64,000 bases of DNA from Gonatopus flavifemur (GCA_018340375.1 JAFFJZ010000008.1:186001-250000), one strand, 5' to 3'; positions 44,971 through 56,189 are shown, numbered from the stretch's first letter. The notes: generated by a model from the letters alone, not told the origin. A program made the numbers and translations.

Positions 44971-45284
44971 GGTGATACTGAAGAAAATAATGCAGACCTA
45001 CCTTGACCCTCAAATTCTTTTTGAAGGTCGAGATGGTCAAGTTGGTTGATATTCTTACATTCTATTCACCCTTTGAGAGCGCTCCCATCGTTCGCCATTC
45101 CTTGAAAACCACAATGATCCAAAAATCGGGCTAATGAGCGGTTTCTAGACCTCTTATCGTGATTTGACTCCTCCAAAGTCAGATTAACGAATTGAAAGAT
45201 AGCAGCTCTCACGTAAAGTTCTTTATTCTTTTTGGATCTGGAGCAAATGATAGGGGGGCTCATTTCAGAAAATCACCTTCAAAT

Positions 45285-45480
45285 CGGGGAATTTTTTCTT
45301 GTGAGGTTGCACAAAAGATGCTGTGAACCTCTTACAACTTGCGATGACCTGAATGATCGGATGAGAAGAGCATGCGTGACACTAACACCTGTTGTGTTGC
45401 AAGCAACTGTCATGAACTCTCCCAACAGGCTCGCACTTTGTCGTGAGTGAAGAGGTGATCTTTTCGAACATCTTGTGAAT
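45285..45480 (+). pseudogene. C-terminal fragment of a Tc1/mariner-superfamily transposase
   Basis: The frame reads VRLHKRCCEPLTTCDDLNDR, MRRACVTLTPVVLQATVMNS, RLALCRE, then a stop and RGDLFEHL. The order LxxRMRxAC...TPxxLxxV...RLxLCxExxGxxFEHL is the usual C-terminus of the same transposase type as at 26-27 kb. No catalytic domain is adjacent, so only a scrap remains. Confidence 0.5.
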
Positions 45481-45639
45481 GCCTAATGTACTCACGAAGG
45501 CACACCTCTATCCTAGAGAATCGATTCATTCGAGGGCTGCAAACAAGCGGGGTGTCCGATTGTGCAACCTGCTTGTGTTGCACATCCGGTAACGGTGAAG
45601 ACGCGGCCTGAACTTTAACGGGTGGGGGGCATATGGGAG

Positions 45640-46060
45640 TGTGTCATAACGCGATCCCCGGAAAATGGAGAACAACACTCAAGGGTTGAGCGTTGTTTTA
45701 CACCGAATGCAACGAGAGTGTTACATGCATTTCATTTCTCATCGATCGCAGCGCCATCGTTGAGGATTGAGAAGAATCAGTCAAACCCAAGTGACTTATT
45801 CTTCAGCGTATAGTCATAATATGTAATGGAGTATGAGGGTTCCCATTCGAAAAAATGAAGTTACTCTCATTTCAACGGATTATGGCATCATCTACGATGA
45901 AACTGAATTCATCAAATAGTTGTCCCTTTTTTTTGCAATAAGTTGATATAGGAGTTTTTATGGTGGGATACGTAGTATCCGAGATACTCGCGATTGAAGA
46001 TCAAACTGTGATACTCTTTATATAGTTCATATATAAGATATTCTCATTACGGAGCGGCTG
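45640..46060. repeat. Dispersed repeat shared with 55.3-55.9 kb
   Basis: GTTGAGCGTTGxTTxACAC, TCATCGATCGCAGCGCCATC and AxCGATGAAACTGA blocks also occur at 55370-55870. The order and spacing are similar, so both are remnants of one element, possibly the 3' part of the transposon whose transposase fragment lies just upstream here. Confidence 0.5.
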
Positions 46061-47189
46061 ATGATGTTAATGGATATCTAGACACATTTTTACTTGCAGT
46101 GAATAAAATTATCCAATTGGACTGATGACAATAAATGAATATCGATTCAAAATTTCACAGAGAACGAATTACTTCCAACAAATATGTTGTTCTCTCTGTT
46201 GAACATATTTCTTTCGGATTTCGATGCAATCTTGTATGAGTAGACGTACGTTTTTTTACTGATCATCAATCACTTTCTATCGTGTTATTACGATCTTATC
46301 TTCACCCTGAATGCACTTCGTGAACGTTCATGTGCACTGACAGTGATATAAAAGGGATTCCGACAACGTTGAACCCAAATGGAATAAGATATGAACGATT
46401 CATACTCTGATGACTGAATATACGTTCAAGTGTATTGACACTTGCTTAATCATGCCACCTCACATGTTTTGGTACGCGCGGGATCAATTCCATAACACAT
46501 CGCGTCTGGTTGTAAAGTGTTCTCAAAGAAACTGACAATTCATGGATTGAAAAGTATATTTCCTAAGACTGCTGTTTTTTCTGTTTTTCAGATGAGAGTA
46601 GGGTATAATGACATTCAATTGTACTTGAGGGCCCTCGAACGCGGTAGAACTGTGAATGTATAGGTACACACACAGAGCACATATGTAGTCTAAGCAAGGA
46701 AAACTTTGCGCCAAACTTCTGCACAGAACAGCACACTGAGAGAAAAAAACAATAATTTTCATTCAAAATATGGATGAAAAATTATTATTTTTGTTTCCAA
46801 AACAGAGACATTGCGGACGAAGCCTGAAAATTACAGTTATAATAGTAGCAATCTGAATTCCTGACCGCAGAATTTATAATACAGGATTTCTATTAGAATA
46901 AGATTAACATTTTGCAATTGTAGAAAGTGATTTTCATTCAATTGAGTCAACTTCAAAGGGTTGAGATTTTGAAATCGAAGATTGTAATTTTGATTCCATC
47001 ATAGGGATTCGGAAAATAATCTAAAAAAGAGAACTTGTTGTAGTTATTCTACTGGAATCTAATTAATCGGAAATTCACATCAGCTCACAGACAACGCCTT
47101 AACACCTACTCAGTATACCGTATTCACGGATTCAAAGTCTTACAAACTTTACGTTTTCTAACTATATTATTGAAGTAACCTGTATTATT
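46061..47189. other. Mostly unique DNA
   Basis: A CACTGAGAGAAAAAAACAATA start at 46735 and ACTCAGTATAC at 47110 might be the ends of a decayed group S1 element, with a hairpin AATAATTTTCATxCAAAATATGGATGAAAAATTATT just inside (46750-46787). The evidence is thin. No gene is seen. Confidence 0.3.
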
Positions 47190-47209
47190 GATGAAATTTG
47201 GACACTTAC

Positions 47210-47320
47210 ATTTCGTAGAAAATTTTGCTTCCCAGAAAGTCACGAACTCTGGTTTCACGCAATTGATTGCAAGATAACACGCGAACCGCTGAGCCAATTC
47301 ACCGCTGTGAGATTGGGGAG
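47210..47320 (-). repeat. tRNA-derived SINE-like unit
   Basis: The minus strand reads TTGGCTCAGCGGTTCGCG (A box) followed about 45 nt later by AGAGTTCGTGACTTTC (B box-like). It has the same general plan as the units at 7.0 and 44.4 kb. Confidence 0.4.
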
Positions 47321-47347
47321 TTTTTGACGACACTTGAAGGCATTCAA

Positions 47348-47604
47348 CACGGAGAAAAATAAAGTTTAGAAAATTACTACGTTCCTACTAAATTGGCAAG
47401 ATACGAGAAAACATGACTGTAATTGTTACACAGTGTAGTAAAAATCTGTACTTGATCATCTGTAACGTTGCATGCTCATGCTAAAGAGGGTCAGGCAAAT
47501 CATTCATTTTAACTACATTGTCTATCAATAAAAGTAGTATTTTCTCGTATCTTGCCAAATTAGTAGGAAATGTAGTAATCTTCTAAACTTTATTTTTCTC
47601 CGTG
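47348..47604. mobile_element. 257-bp inverted-repeat element (group S1)
   Basis: Arms of about 67 bp with few differences: CACGGAGAAAAATAAAGTTT at left, mirrored at right, continuing through GGCAAGATACGAGAAAA. The flanks are AA on both sides rather than TA. The clean arms suggest this is one of the youngest members. Confidence 0.85.
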
Positions 47605-47916
47605 AAGCATCAGGAGAAGCGAGTCAAATGTTGCGCCAAGTTTTTCCATGAGTTATGCATTCAAGAGAAAGTTCAACTGCATAACAATGAAATCCACGAT
47701 GAAGATCAGTCTCTAAATATAAGTTTTAGTCTTTCACTGATTCCTGGCGAGTATAAGAGGGGTCCAAAAGTAATAACCTACGAATATCAGGATGTTTATA
47801 AATTTGTTTTCTGATACCTGCAAACCAAGAGGAAAACTAATTTTATATTTGAAGTTCAATGTTAAGTGTGCAAGTTCCTGAAATAACCACCTATTTCAAA
47901 TTCGGATTTATCAAGA

Positions 47917-48186
47917 TTGGCAGAAGATCAGTTTGGTTTTAGAAAAGATAGGGGAACGCGAGAAGCAATTTTAGCACTTAGGGCAGTAATAGAGAAAAAG
48001 ATAGCGCTGAAGAAATCTGTGTACATAGGTTTTGTAGATATACAAAAGGCTTTCGATAATGTGGACTGGGAGAAGATGTTCGCGATCCTGAAGAAGGTGG
48101 GAATAAATTATGAAGATAGAAGAATAATATACGAATTATATAAGAATCAAAGTGCAATGATAGTCAGGAAGGAGAAGCACAAATAA
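47917..48186 (+). pseudogene. Reverse transcriptase segment 1 (RTE-like copy 6)
   Basis: Reads AEDQFGFRKDRGTREAILAL, VYIGFVDIQKAFDNVDWEKM (first catalytic Asp block) and DRRIIYELYKNQSA, then shifts frame where IIEIEGQKGEAQ is expected, so a few residues are deleted. It continues in the 48195 frame. Confidence 0.85.
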
Positions 48187-48194
48187 GAAGAGGG

Positions 48195-48854
48195 GTGAGA
48201 CAAGGATGCTCATTATCGCCACTGATTTTCAATTTATATATAGAAGAAGCAATGAACGAAGTGAAGGAAGAAATTCAATCGAAATTACAGATTCAGGGAG
48301 AAAATATAAGTATGTTGAGATTCGCGGATGACATAGCTATATTTGCCACGAGTGGTACTGAGTTAGAAAATATTCTCAACACTATGGGAACAATATTATT
48401 GGAAAACTATTATATGAATATAAATAAAGACAAAACAAAATTCATGATGTGTACAGCAGCGAAAACAGCTAGAAGAACGAAAATCAAAATAGATACCGAG
48501 ACAATTGAACAGGTGAAAGAATTCAAATATCTAGGAAGCATAATTACAGAAAACGGCAAAAGCGAAAGATATATAAGAGCAAGAATAGCACAAGGGAAAC
48601 AGGCTTCTTACCAAGAGAAACAGTTATTATGCTCAAAAAATATAAGCTTCGAAGGAAGGAAGATATTGTGGAAAAGTTACGTTTGGAGCACAGCATTATA
48701 TGGTTGCGAAACTTGGACAATGGGGAAAACTGATCAACGAAGACTTGAAGCTTTTGAAATGTGGTGTTATAGGAGGATGCTCAGAATAAAATGGATAGAC
48801 AAAGTGAAAAATGAAGAAGTACTCGAGCAGATAAACGAAAAAGAAATCTTTTGA
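48195..48854 (+). pseudogene. Reverse transcriptase segment 2 and C-terminal domain (RTE-like copy 6)
   Basis: A 219-residue frame: MRQGCSLSPLIFNLYIEEAM, RFADDIAIFAT (catalytic pair), NINKDKTKFMM, VKEFKYLGSIIT, then SYVWSTALYGCETWTMGKTD and MWCYRRMLRIKWIDKVKNEE. A stop after EIF ends the frame; the remaining LKHIVKRRSNLIGHT to SYMKQIVQDKGC part continues in another frame to the tail. Confidence 0.88.
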
Positions 48855-49119
48855 AACACATCGTGAAAAGGAGAAGCAATCTTATAGGACACACATTACG
48901 GCATGATAGGGTCATTGAAAACAATATTGGAAGGGAAAATGAATGGTAAAACTGGTAAAGGTAGACCTAGATCAAGTTATATGAAGCAAATCGTACAAGA
49001 CAAGGGATGTAGTAGATATGTAGAAATTAAACGTTTGGCGGATAATAGACAGGGGTGGAGGGTTTCATCAAACCAGTCGTAAGACTGATTACTTCATGAT
49101 GATGATAATCCATCGCATA

Positions 49120-49862
49120 AGGCTGGCTTCCCATGAACCGGAATTTCTAGGAAACATAATGGAATCCGAAGAGCCAATTGGTCCGTGGATAGTAACTCAC
49201 TACAATTTCCAAAAAATCCTCCAAAAATGCCGGCACATCCACAATTCCTCAAAAGAGATCTATGAAAGTTTGTGCATTGGTTCAATTTTCATCCCGCCGG
49301 AACGCACCCGGTCCAAGAAAGACCAGCCTAAAGCCCACGTCACATGGAGCTGAAGAACGGCGGAAAGCGGAGCGCGGAACCCTTAGTTAGAAAGAGAGGC
49401 AAATAGTCCTCTCTCTCTCTTCAAACAAGCGTTCCGCTTTCCACCCTTTTTCATTCCCATGTGCGCAGGATCTTAGGCCGGTGTCATATGGAATTGACAA
49501 AGGGCGGAAAGCGGAACGCTTGGTTGAAAAGAGAGATGACTATTTGCCTTCCTTTCTAACTAAGCGTTCCACGCTCCGCTTTCCGCCTTTTTTCAGATTC
49601 ATCGCCATGTGACGTGGACCTTAGGTTGGCGTCCCATGGACAGGGATTCCTAAGGAACGGAACGGAATCCGAAGGCCCAATCGGTTCATAGATAGTAACT
49701 TACTTGAATTCCCCGAAAATCCCGGTCCATGAGAGAGCAGTCATGGACTGGAATTTTTGAGGGATTTTCGGTGAATTCTAGTAAGTTACTATCCACGAAG
49801 CAATCAAGTTTCCGGATTTCATTTCGCTCCTTAGAAATTCCGGTCCATGGGAGGCCGCCCTA
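49120..49862. repeat. Compound nested palindrome
   Basis: Outer arms CTTCCCATGAACCGGAATTTC (about 49129) and AGAAATTCCGGTCCATGGGAG (about 49832) are mirror images. Between them lies a double hairpin (49329-49625) and an inner hairpin 49622-49860 whose arms share CATAGATAGTAACTTACTxGAATTC and its mirror. No coding content. Confidence 0.8.
49329..49625. repeat. Double hairpin in which each half folds and the halves mirror each other
   Basis: GGCGGAAAGCGGAGCGCGG (49363) mirrors CCACGCTCCGCTTTCCGCC (49570), and GCGTTCCGCTTTCC (49428) mirrors GGAAAGCGGAACGC (49508). Within each half, CGGAAAGCGGA(A/G)CG also pairs with GCGTTCC...CGCTTTCC. The outer edges are CCACGTCACATGG and CCATGTGACGTGG. Confidence 0.8.
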
Positions 49863-50085
49863 ACAGAGTTGTCAGGAAAAGTTGCTCACAATTGGCTCTT
49901 TCTTGTATGAACAACCATTTGTTTTCTCGATTTCATAAGAATTCACCAATGATCAAAGTTTGCACAACTTTTTCTGGCAACTCTAGAGAGAGTATGCAGA
50001 AACCCGTCTGGAAATAACCCTGACTGCTTTTCATTGGCTGAAAACGGGTAATTTATAGTGAAATCACAAAACAAATGATTTCCGA

Positions 50086-50355
50086 CCTATTGTCCGTTCG
50101 GCGTATTAGGTAGAGTGTTGCAGACCCGAAGGTTCATTTTCCCGAAAGTTCGATGTACCGAATTGCAGAATCTTGAAGGTGCATAATCCCGAAAGATTTT
50201 CAGTAACTTTGAATAGAATTGTCAGATGACTAGTAACGTCCAGGAATAATTCGGGACTGTGCACCTTCAGAATCCTGCAGTTTAGTACATCGGACTTTCG
50301 GAAAAATGAACCTTCGAGACTGCGAGACTCTACCAGCGTATTACTCTTTCGACCT
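50086..50355. repeat. Fold-back element with possible 12-bp direct repeats
   Basis: Arms 50112-50196 and 50249-50332 pair through GGTAGAGTxTTGCAGACCCGAA, GGTTCATTTT, CGATGTAC and GAAGGTGCA blocks. CGACCTATTGTC occurs just outside on both sides (about 50086 and 50350), which would be a 12-bp target duplication if real. Confidence 0.7.
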
Positions 50356-50496
50356 ATTGTCGGGCTACCCACTCTGCAGCCTTGACGTACCCTTCCATGT
50401 ACTAGGAATTTCAGGTGATTTTTGGGACATTTCGGTGAGTAGTTATCGAGGAAGTAGACTGATCTTCCATAGACCGGAATTTCTGGAGGATGAAAC

Positions 50497-50699
50497 CAGT
50501 GGCGTAGCAAGGGGGGGGGGGCGGACCGCCCCGGGTGCCAAATTCAAGGGTGTGCAAAATTTTGGTTCGCATTCAAATTTTACTGGATTACAGTTTCTTC
50601 TAGGTTGTTTTTTTTTACAAAAGAAGATGAACTGCCAGGCGAGGGGGGGTTCCGCTACCGCGTCCGCCCCGGGTACCATTTGGCCACGCTACGCCACTG
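50497..50699. mobile_element. hAT-type MITE, 203 bp
   Basis: The TIR CAGTGGCGTAGC is matched at the right end by GCTACGCCACTG; this terminal sequence is typical of hAT elements. The 8-bp flanks GATGAAAC (50489-50496) and AATGAAAC (50700-50707) differ at one base, the expected hAT duplication length. The interior has a poly-G tract and GTCCGCCCCGGG. No transposase. Confidence 0.88.
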
Positions 50700-50707
50700 A
50701 ATGAAAC

Positions 50708-51788
50708 CATGAACATAGAGCATGGACCGCCAAATCCTATTCACCCAATGTGTGAAATGTGACGCTGATTAGAGCGAGAGAGAGTGCATATTTTGTGTAC
50801 CAAATAATAATGATATTTCTCTCCCTCATGGTTAACCATACTTATTTTTGTTGAAGTCATACGCATTGCTCGCTCTAGTAGTATATGCTCAAAGACCCGA
50901 ACCCTACAATTGTTTGTCGTAAAATTCGGCTGTTTCCACAATCTTTCAAGATTCACAAGGTACAAAGAAGCGATGATAGAAATTTTTCTAGATTCGGTGG
51001 TGACTTCAGTTCGTACACCATCTAATGATAATATGTGTACATGGAATAAATTTTACATCCTTGGAAAAGCATAATTCAATTTGTCATTGAACACAATAAA
51101 CAAAAAAACGATATCAAAATATGACCAAATTTCCCCGTGATACAAATATTCCAACCTCAATTTCTTTACAGTTCGTGAAACATTTGAATACACTTTTTTT
51201 CAAATCAGTAACGCACTCGCATGACACATCGAAAACATTTCATTGATATTTTCTTTATACACTCCCATTCCGCGAATTACATCTTTGTATACATTTGGTG
51301 TATACTTCCATCATCTTCGGACCATCTTACGTTACATGTCGATAACCTTTTAACAAGCAGTTCGATGACATCTCGTGGTACACTTTATTTTCGCCAGGGT
51401 TCACATTTCGTCATCGCCATGTTGAGTTTGAGGATATCGTAAAATCCAGTTGAAGGTTGCGTTATGAAGGAACGTAAACATTCTTTTCATAGTCAGGATA
51501 TCAAAGTGTTTCTCACAAGAATATAAGGTTCTTCAGAAGTTCACACTGTAAAATAAAACATGTTGTGAAAGTGTTTCAACGTATATAATTGAAATTACTG
51601 ATCATAAAAAATATTCCAATATAAAAATTACGTCATATTTCTCGTGAACTATACGTGTGTGAATGGAATCTAATTTTGACGTCAACGTACGTAGAATTGT
51701 GATGAAAACGATGTATCGGTAATTGACTGTTACACGTACAATTCGTTTATCATAATCAACTCTTTCTCTGAATAAATCGTCCTTTTTT
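50708..51788. other. Unique DNA, nothing recognised
   Basis: No element ends, arrays or domain-bearing frames were found. Confidence 0.4.
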
Positions 51789-52004
51789 CCCAAGCAGCAG
51801 AAGAGGTTAGAAATGCTAAGAGCGTGTTTGGAAAATCCTACGAACATGCGTAGAACCTCCAAATGAGACTGTTCCGAATAATTATGTGCTATGCACCTCC
51901 ATAGAATATCTTAACAAATTCATCCAAAATAGTCTCATTCGCACATCCCTTCCACATTCATAGAGTCACCATAGCATATTTGAGAAGTTCTTGTGCTACT
52001 TGGG
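51789..52004. mobile_element. Group S2 element, 216 bp
   Basis: CCCAAGCAGCAGAAGAGG mirrors GAAGTTCTTGTGCTACTTGGG loosely. TT flanks both sides. The interior ATGCTAAGAGCGTG and CATTCATAGAGTCACC provide the uninterrupted reference for the 24.07 kb copy. Confidence 0.75.
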
Positions 52005-52417
52005 TTTATAAACGAATCAAAATGTTGTCCATCAAATAATACATTTTTTGCGGGATGATTCATCTGGTTCATGGAAAGTCAACTTATTTTCACGTCGAAA
52101 TATTTTTCCAAGTGGAACAGTTTCGATTACATATATAAGTTCTATTATAACATATTATCACGTACATTGATGGAAAATTCCATCAATCGTTTTGAAATCC
52201 TTGAAATTTTGAATATACAAGTCAACAAATTTTCATCTTCAAAAAAAATCCTCAGTAGCATTCTACGATATTTTCAAAATCAACATAGCAACGAGGAAAT
52301 GTCGAATCGTCTCACATATTTATGGATTTTTTACAGGGAATGAAGAGTGATTTCATCGCTAGATTTGTATTCACGGCGCAATCCTAGATAAGCACTACAA
52401 AATATAAAATGTATTGG

Positions 52418-52674
52418 CGGAAAATGACTTAAAGTTGAGTAAAACAGGAACATAGTGGCATCCCCGCAGAGTTTAAAATCCGGTTGATTTCATTTTACTC
52501 GACTATAAATGAAAATACATACGAATTTTTTTATTATCTCCACAAGCTGAACACCGTTGAGGAATTTCTAAATGACTTTTCATCTGCAGTCGAGTAAAAT
52601 GAAATCAACTGGATTTTACACTTCGCGGAGATGCCGCTATGTCCCCGTTTAACTCAACTTTGTATAATCTTCCG
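52418..52674. repeat. 257-bp fold-back
   Basis: Arms of about 86 bp: CGGAAAATGACTTAAAGTTGAG pairs with TCAACTTTGTATAATCTTCCG, and GATTTCATTTTACTCGACT pairs with AGTCGAGTAAAATGAAATC. AT-rich loop of about 80 bp. Confidence 0.8.
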
Positions 52675-54942
52675 TCGAAACATCTTCTCCACGTATGGTA
52701 AAATATTTTCCAAATTTTATATCAGTTGCTATTTTGCACAAAAGTTCGGTGCACAGTTTTCCTCGCTTGGACTATACCTGAATACTATACTGTACATACT
52801 GTATATACTGTACTGAGCATACACAATACACATTTATAATTTCACTGCGCTCGAGGGCCCTCAAAAGGAACAAAATACTTGGTGAACTTGGAACACTTCT
52901 TATATCAAATCTCGACACTGTTTTTGCATATTCACAACATTCCATTCATATGCATTCTGAACGTTCCAGCTGATAAGCACTGTATAATTCACTTTGATCT
53001 CATTTTGATTTGACTTCATAAGCATTCATTTGACACGCTCAAACGCATGCTTGATTTCTACCACTCAGAAGAAGAAATCACTTAACTTCTTAGATTACTC
53101 AATTCGTTACACAGAATATTCCTGCGTTGTCCTTTCAATCGGGGGATATTAATGAATTGATTACAATGATATAATTTTCACTGATTCAAGAAACACTTTC
53201 AATCTCATTATTATCCATGGGCCTTTTCTTATCGATATTGAATCAACTCTCCATTCATCTCAATTTCATCTATTCATTTCTTATGAAATTCGTAGATTAT
53301 TTTCGATAAAAATATGATCATTCAACTAGAGGCATCAACGTAAGAGCTGTTATTCATATCTGAATTATTACATGATGAAAACAGATTCCTATCGAAAATC
53401 CACTACTTTGCTGCCTCTCTGAATTATGTACTTAGGATCACCACCGGTGGAATGAAATTTTATATCAGTGAATATTATTGTACCCCGAGGTCCCGTTCAA
53501 TGACCATAACGGGCTAACTTGCAATTTTACGTGGCTTCATTCTTGTAATTTGTTTGCAGCTGGTTAATTTCAGTGTTCCAAGCTTGGCTTCGTACGTATC
53601 CACATGTGTTGGAAAAGTTTTTACCAGGTTGCCGTTTTTCTTTTTCTTTTTTTCGTTTTTATTATCTTCCGAATCAACTCTTGTGTACCAATTTTTGAGG
53701 CACACGATCAAGACCCGTTAGGTAATTGGTAGCTACGAAGAATTCAAACGAAAGTGAAAATTGAATGGTGGAATAAGAAGGCTTCAGCTTCAAACCGCCG
53801 TGGGTGGAGAAGAGCACACAGAGCCTGTACAGGACGAAGAGATGTTGACCGGGTTAATTTCCTCTATTACTGAACGTGGCACCACCCGACCTACTTTTTC
53901 TCGAGCCTTCCACTTTCCGTCCACCAAGTTCCGTTTCAAACAAGAGGATACACGTACCACGAAGCGAATCCAATCGAATTCCCTGCGAATACTGGTGATC
54001 TGATTCTTATGAGACAGTTAATAACGAGGAATAATTGTTCATACGAGGACTGAATAGGTTGTCCATTTTACTAGTAAATCGAAAGATGTTTGTGAGTTCT
54101 AGGATATGATTATGATTCTGCAGTTTCGTTGGAATAGTGATGATGCAATGATGATCTTAATGCACGTGGGTCATACCATATAAAATCCCTGGGGAAATGA
54201 AAAATTGGTTGCCGCACTATTTCAAATTTTCATTTTACTTAGTGGAAAACTTCTCTGAGATGTGAGGAAAGGAGATTCATGGCCATTTGATTTTTATATT
54301 CCGTCAGATCCATTCCAGACCAATTAAAACACTTCGAAAGGGCTATTTTTGAGCTCTTATACTTTGGGCTGCCAATTTTTCAAAATGGAAGATATTTCAA
54401 CATAGTTCGTGGTGACATTTTTGAGCTGAGAGATAGCAGCTGCTCTAAAAAATATGGAAACTCGCTTAATAGGTACCCCCCCCAAAAAAAGCAATGTACT
54501 AAAAAAATGTGTTGTCTCACTATTTTTCAGAATTTTCAAGTTACTTGCGTGCCTGTCCTATATGATGGGAGGGACTCATCTTTTCTTCATATCATAAGGA
54601 TGCATAGAATGAATAAGAGAACATGGCTTTGAAACCTTCAACCTGCTCTTTATAAAAAAAATTTCAACTTGAAATTGGTGACTTTTCGAAAACAGCATAT
54701 TTTTGAGTCCAAACTTGGTATGTGGAGCGAGTGATAAAGATCTGGAACTGGCAGGGAAATTTGTTCTCGGTATGAACTTGGAAAATATCGAGCATTCGTT
54801 CCATGATTTTTATCAGTGTCGTAATTATAGTCAGTTAAAGACGACCAAAATCATTGAAATTCATTATCATCACGCATCAAGCGAAACTCCATCAACATAA
54901 TACGTATACATATAAATTCACACACGCATATATGCACAAATA
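52675..54942. other. Mostly unique DNA
   Basis: No gene is recognised. A less AT-rich open frame at 53761-54003 (80 codons, no known domain) and a TTTTTGAGCT(G/C) motif repeated at 54346 and 54420 are the only points of note. Confidence 0.35.
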
Positions 54943-54972
54943 CATACACACACACGCGCGCGCGCGCGCGCG
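54943..54972. repeat. (AC)n(GC)n alternating purine-pyrimidine tract
   Basis: ACACACACAC runs directly into about ten CG dinucleotides. Such tracts readily adopt Z-DNA under negative supercoiling and are prone to length change. Confidence 0.85.
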
Positions 54973-55329
54973 ATACCTAACTATTCGATTACGAAATACT
55001 CCCAAGAGGACAATCAAAATCATCGAAAATGATCGATTACGCGACTTCCCGGGTAAAAATAAACAAAAAATTGATTCATTTCAAGCTTTGTTCGGGTCCA
55101 AATTAGGATGGTCTGAGTCATGACAGTGCCTTGGATGGCCTGATTTTCAATTGGCAAAATCCCTAACCGGATTGTCAGATGTATTACAGTGTGAGAAAAA
55201 TCCTTAAATTCAATAAAGGATTTCTTGTGGAATCCAATATTCCCGTATTGAAATTCATGAAGTTGTCAACTCTTGAAGGTTTTGTTTCCATCTTCCAAGG
55301 ATTGCGGTGTACCAAATTCCCATATTACC

Positions 55330-55981
55330 CCCTCCCCCTCCTCCAACGCTCATCAGTAGGTTTTGATTTTGTTGAGCGTTGCTTCACACATAATGCAGTA
55401 AAACTTCTTCATCAACCTCATTTTCCACCGTTTCCATCTTCAAGGATTTAGGAAAAATTTTTCAAACAAAACTTCCTCATTTTTTCGCGTAGAATCATGA
55501 TATGCGATAAAAAGTAGGAGTTTCCATTTGAAAAATCGAAGTTGACCTCATTTTTATCGACCACAGCGCCATCTACTGTGGAACTGATATCGCCATTGTG
55601 TCGTCCCCTCTCTTAACAACAATATTCGGATGAGATATTTCGGCTCTTGGATGCATTCCTCAAGATATCCGCATATTGTTTCATAGACTTTATTTTTCAT
55701 CGATTGTGACGCCATCTTCAAAAATTTAGAAAAACATTTCAAGCAAAAGTTACTCAGTTTTTTCCGTGGAATCAAGATATGCAATAAAAAGTGGGGGTTC
55801 CCGTTTAAAAAAATGATGTTGACCCCATTTTAATCGATCATAACGCCATCTATGATGAAACTGATATCGTAGTTTTGTGACCCCCTCTTTGTATCAAAAC
55901 TTTGGTATGAAGTACTTTTGGTTTAAGATGCATGTTTTTGAGATATTTGCATTTAAAGATTAAAATGGGACACCCTGTATA
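55330..55981. repeat. Tandemly duplicated element remnant ending GGGACACCCTGTATA
   Basis: Two or three related blocks of about 300 bp share AAAAAGTxGGxGTTxCC, TTTAAAAAA, GTTGACCxCATTTTxATCGA and GCGCCATCTAxxxTGxAACTGATATCG. The last block ends AAAATGGGACACCCTGTATA, a terminus I associate with Tc1/mariner-superfamily elements in insects. The mariner at 55982 begins directly at that terminus. Confidence 0.55.
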
Positions 55982-56189
55982 TACGAGGCGTGTTCAAAAA
56001 GTAAGGTGACTTTTCAAATTTCGCGGGCAACGTACTTTCGATTATTGATTTTTTTGTTTTGTTATGTTGGCACACTCTTCCCAAACATCTGTACCAAGTT
56101 TCAAGTGTATAGCATTTTTTGTTTGGTTGTGAGAGGCGTAGAGGTTATAAGTGTTTTGCGTGCTCGGCAATTTCTTGCTATCGAAAAAT

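Larger units (their letters stand above)
47911..49108 (+). mobile_element. RTE-like non-LTR retrotransposon, copy 6 (3' half)
   Basis: Plus-strand RT and C-terminal domain from RLAEDQFGFRKDRGTREAI to RWxVSSNQS, with the ATGATGATG tail at 49096-49108. Two main reading-frame breaks occur (about 48185 and 48854). Catalytic FADD is kept. It is 5' truncated at LAEDQFGF. It gives the best local reference for the full C-terminal half of this LINE. Confidence 0.9.
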
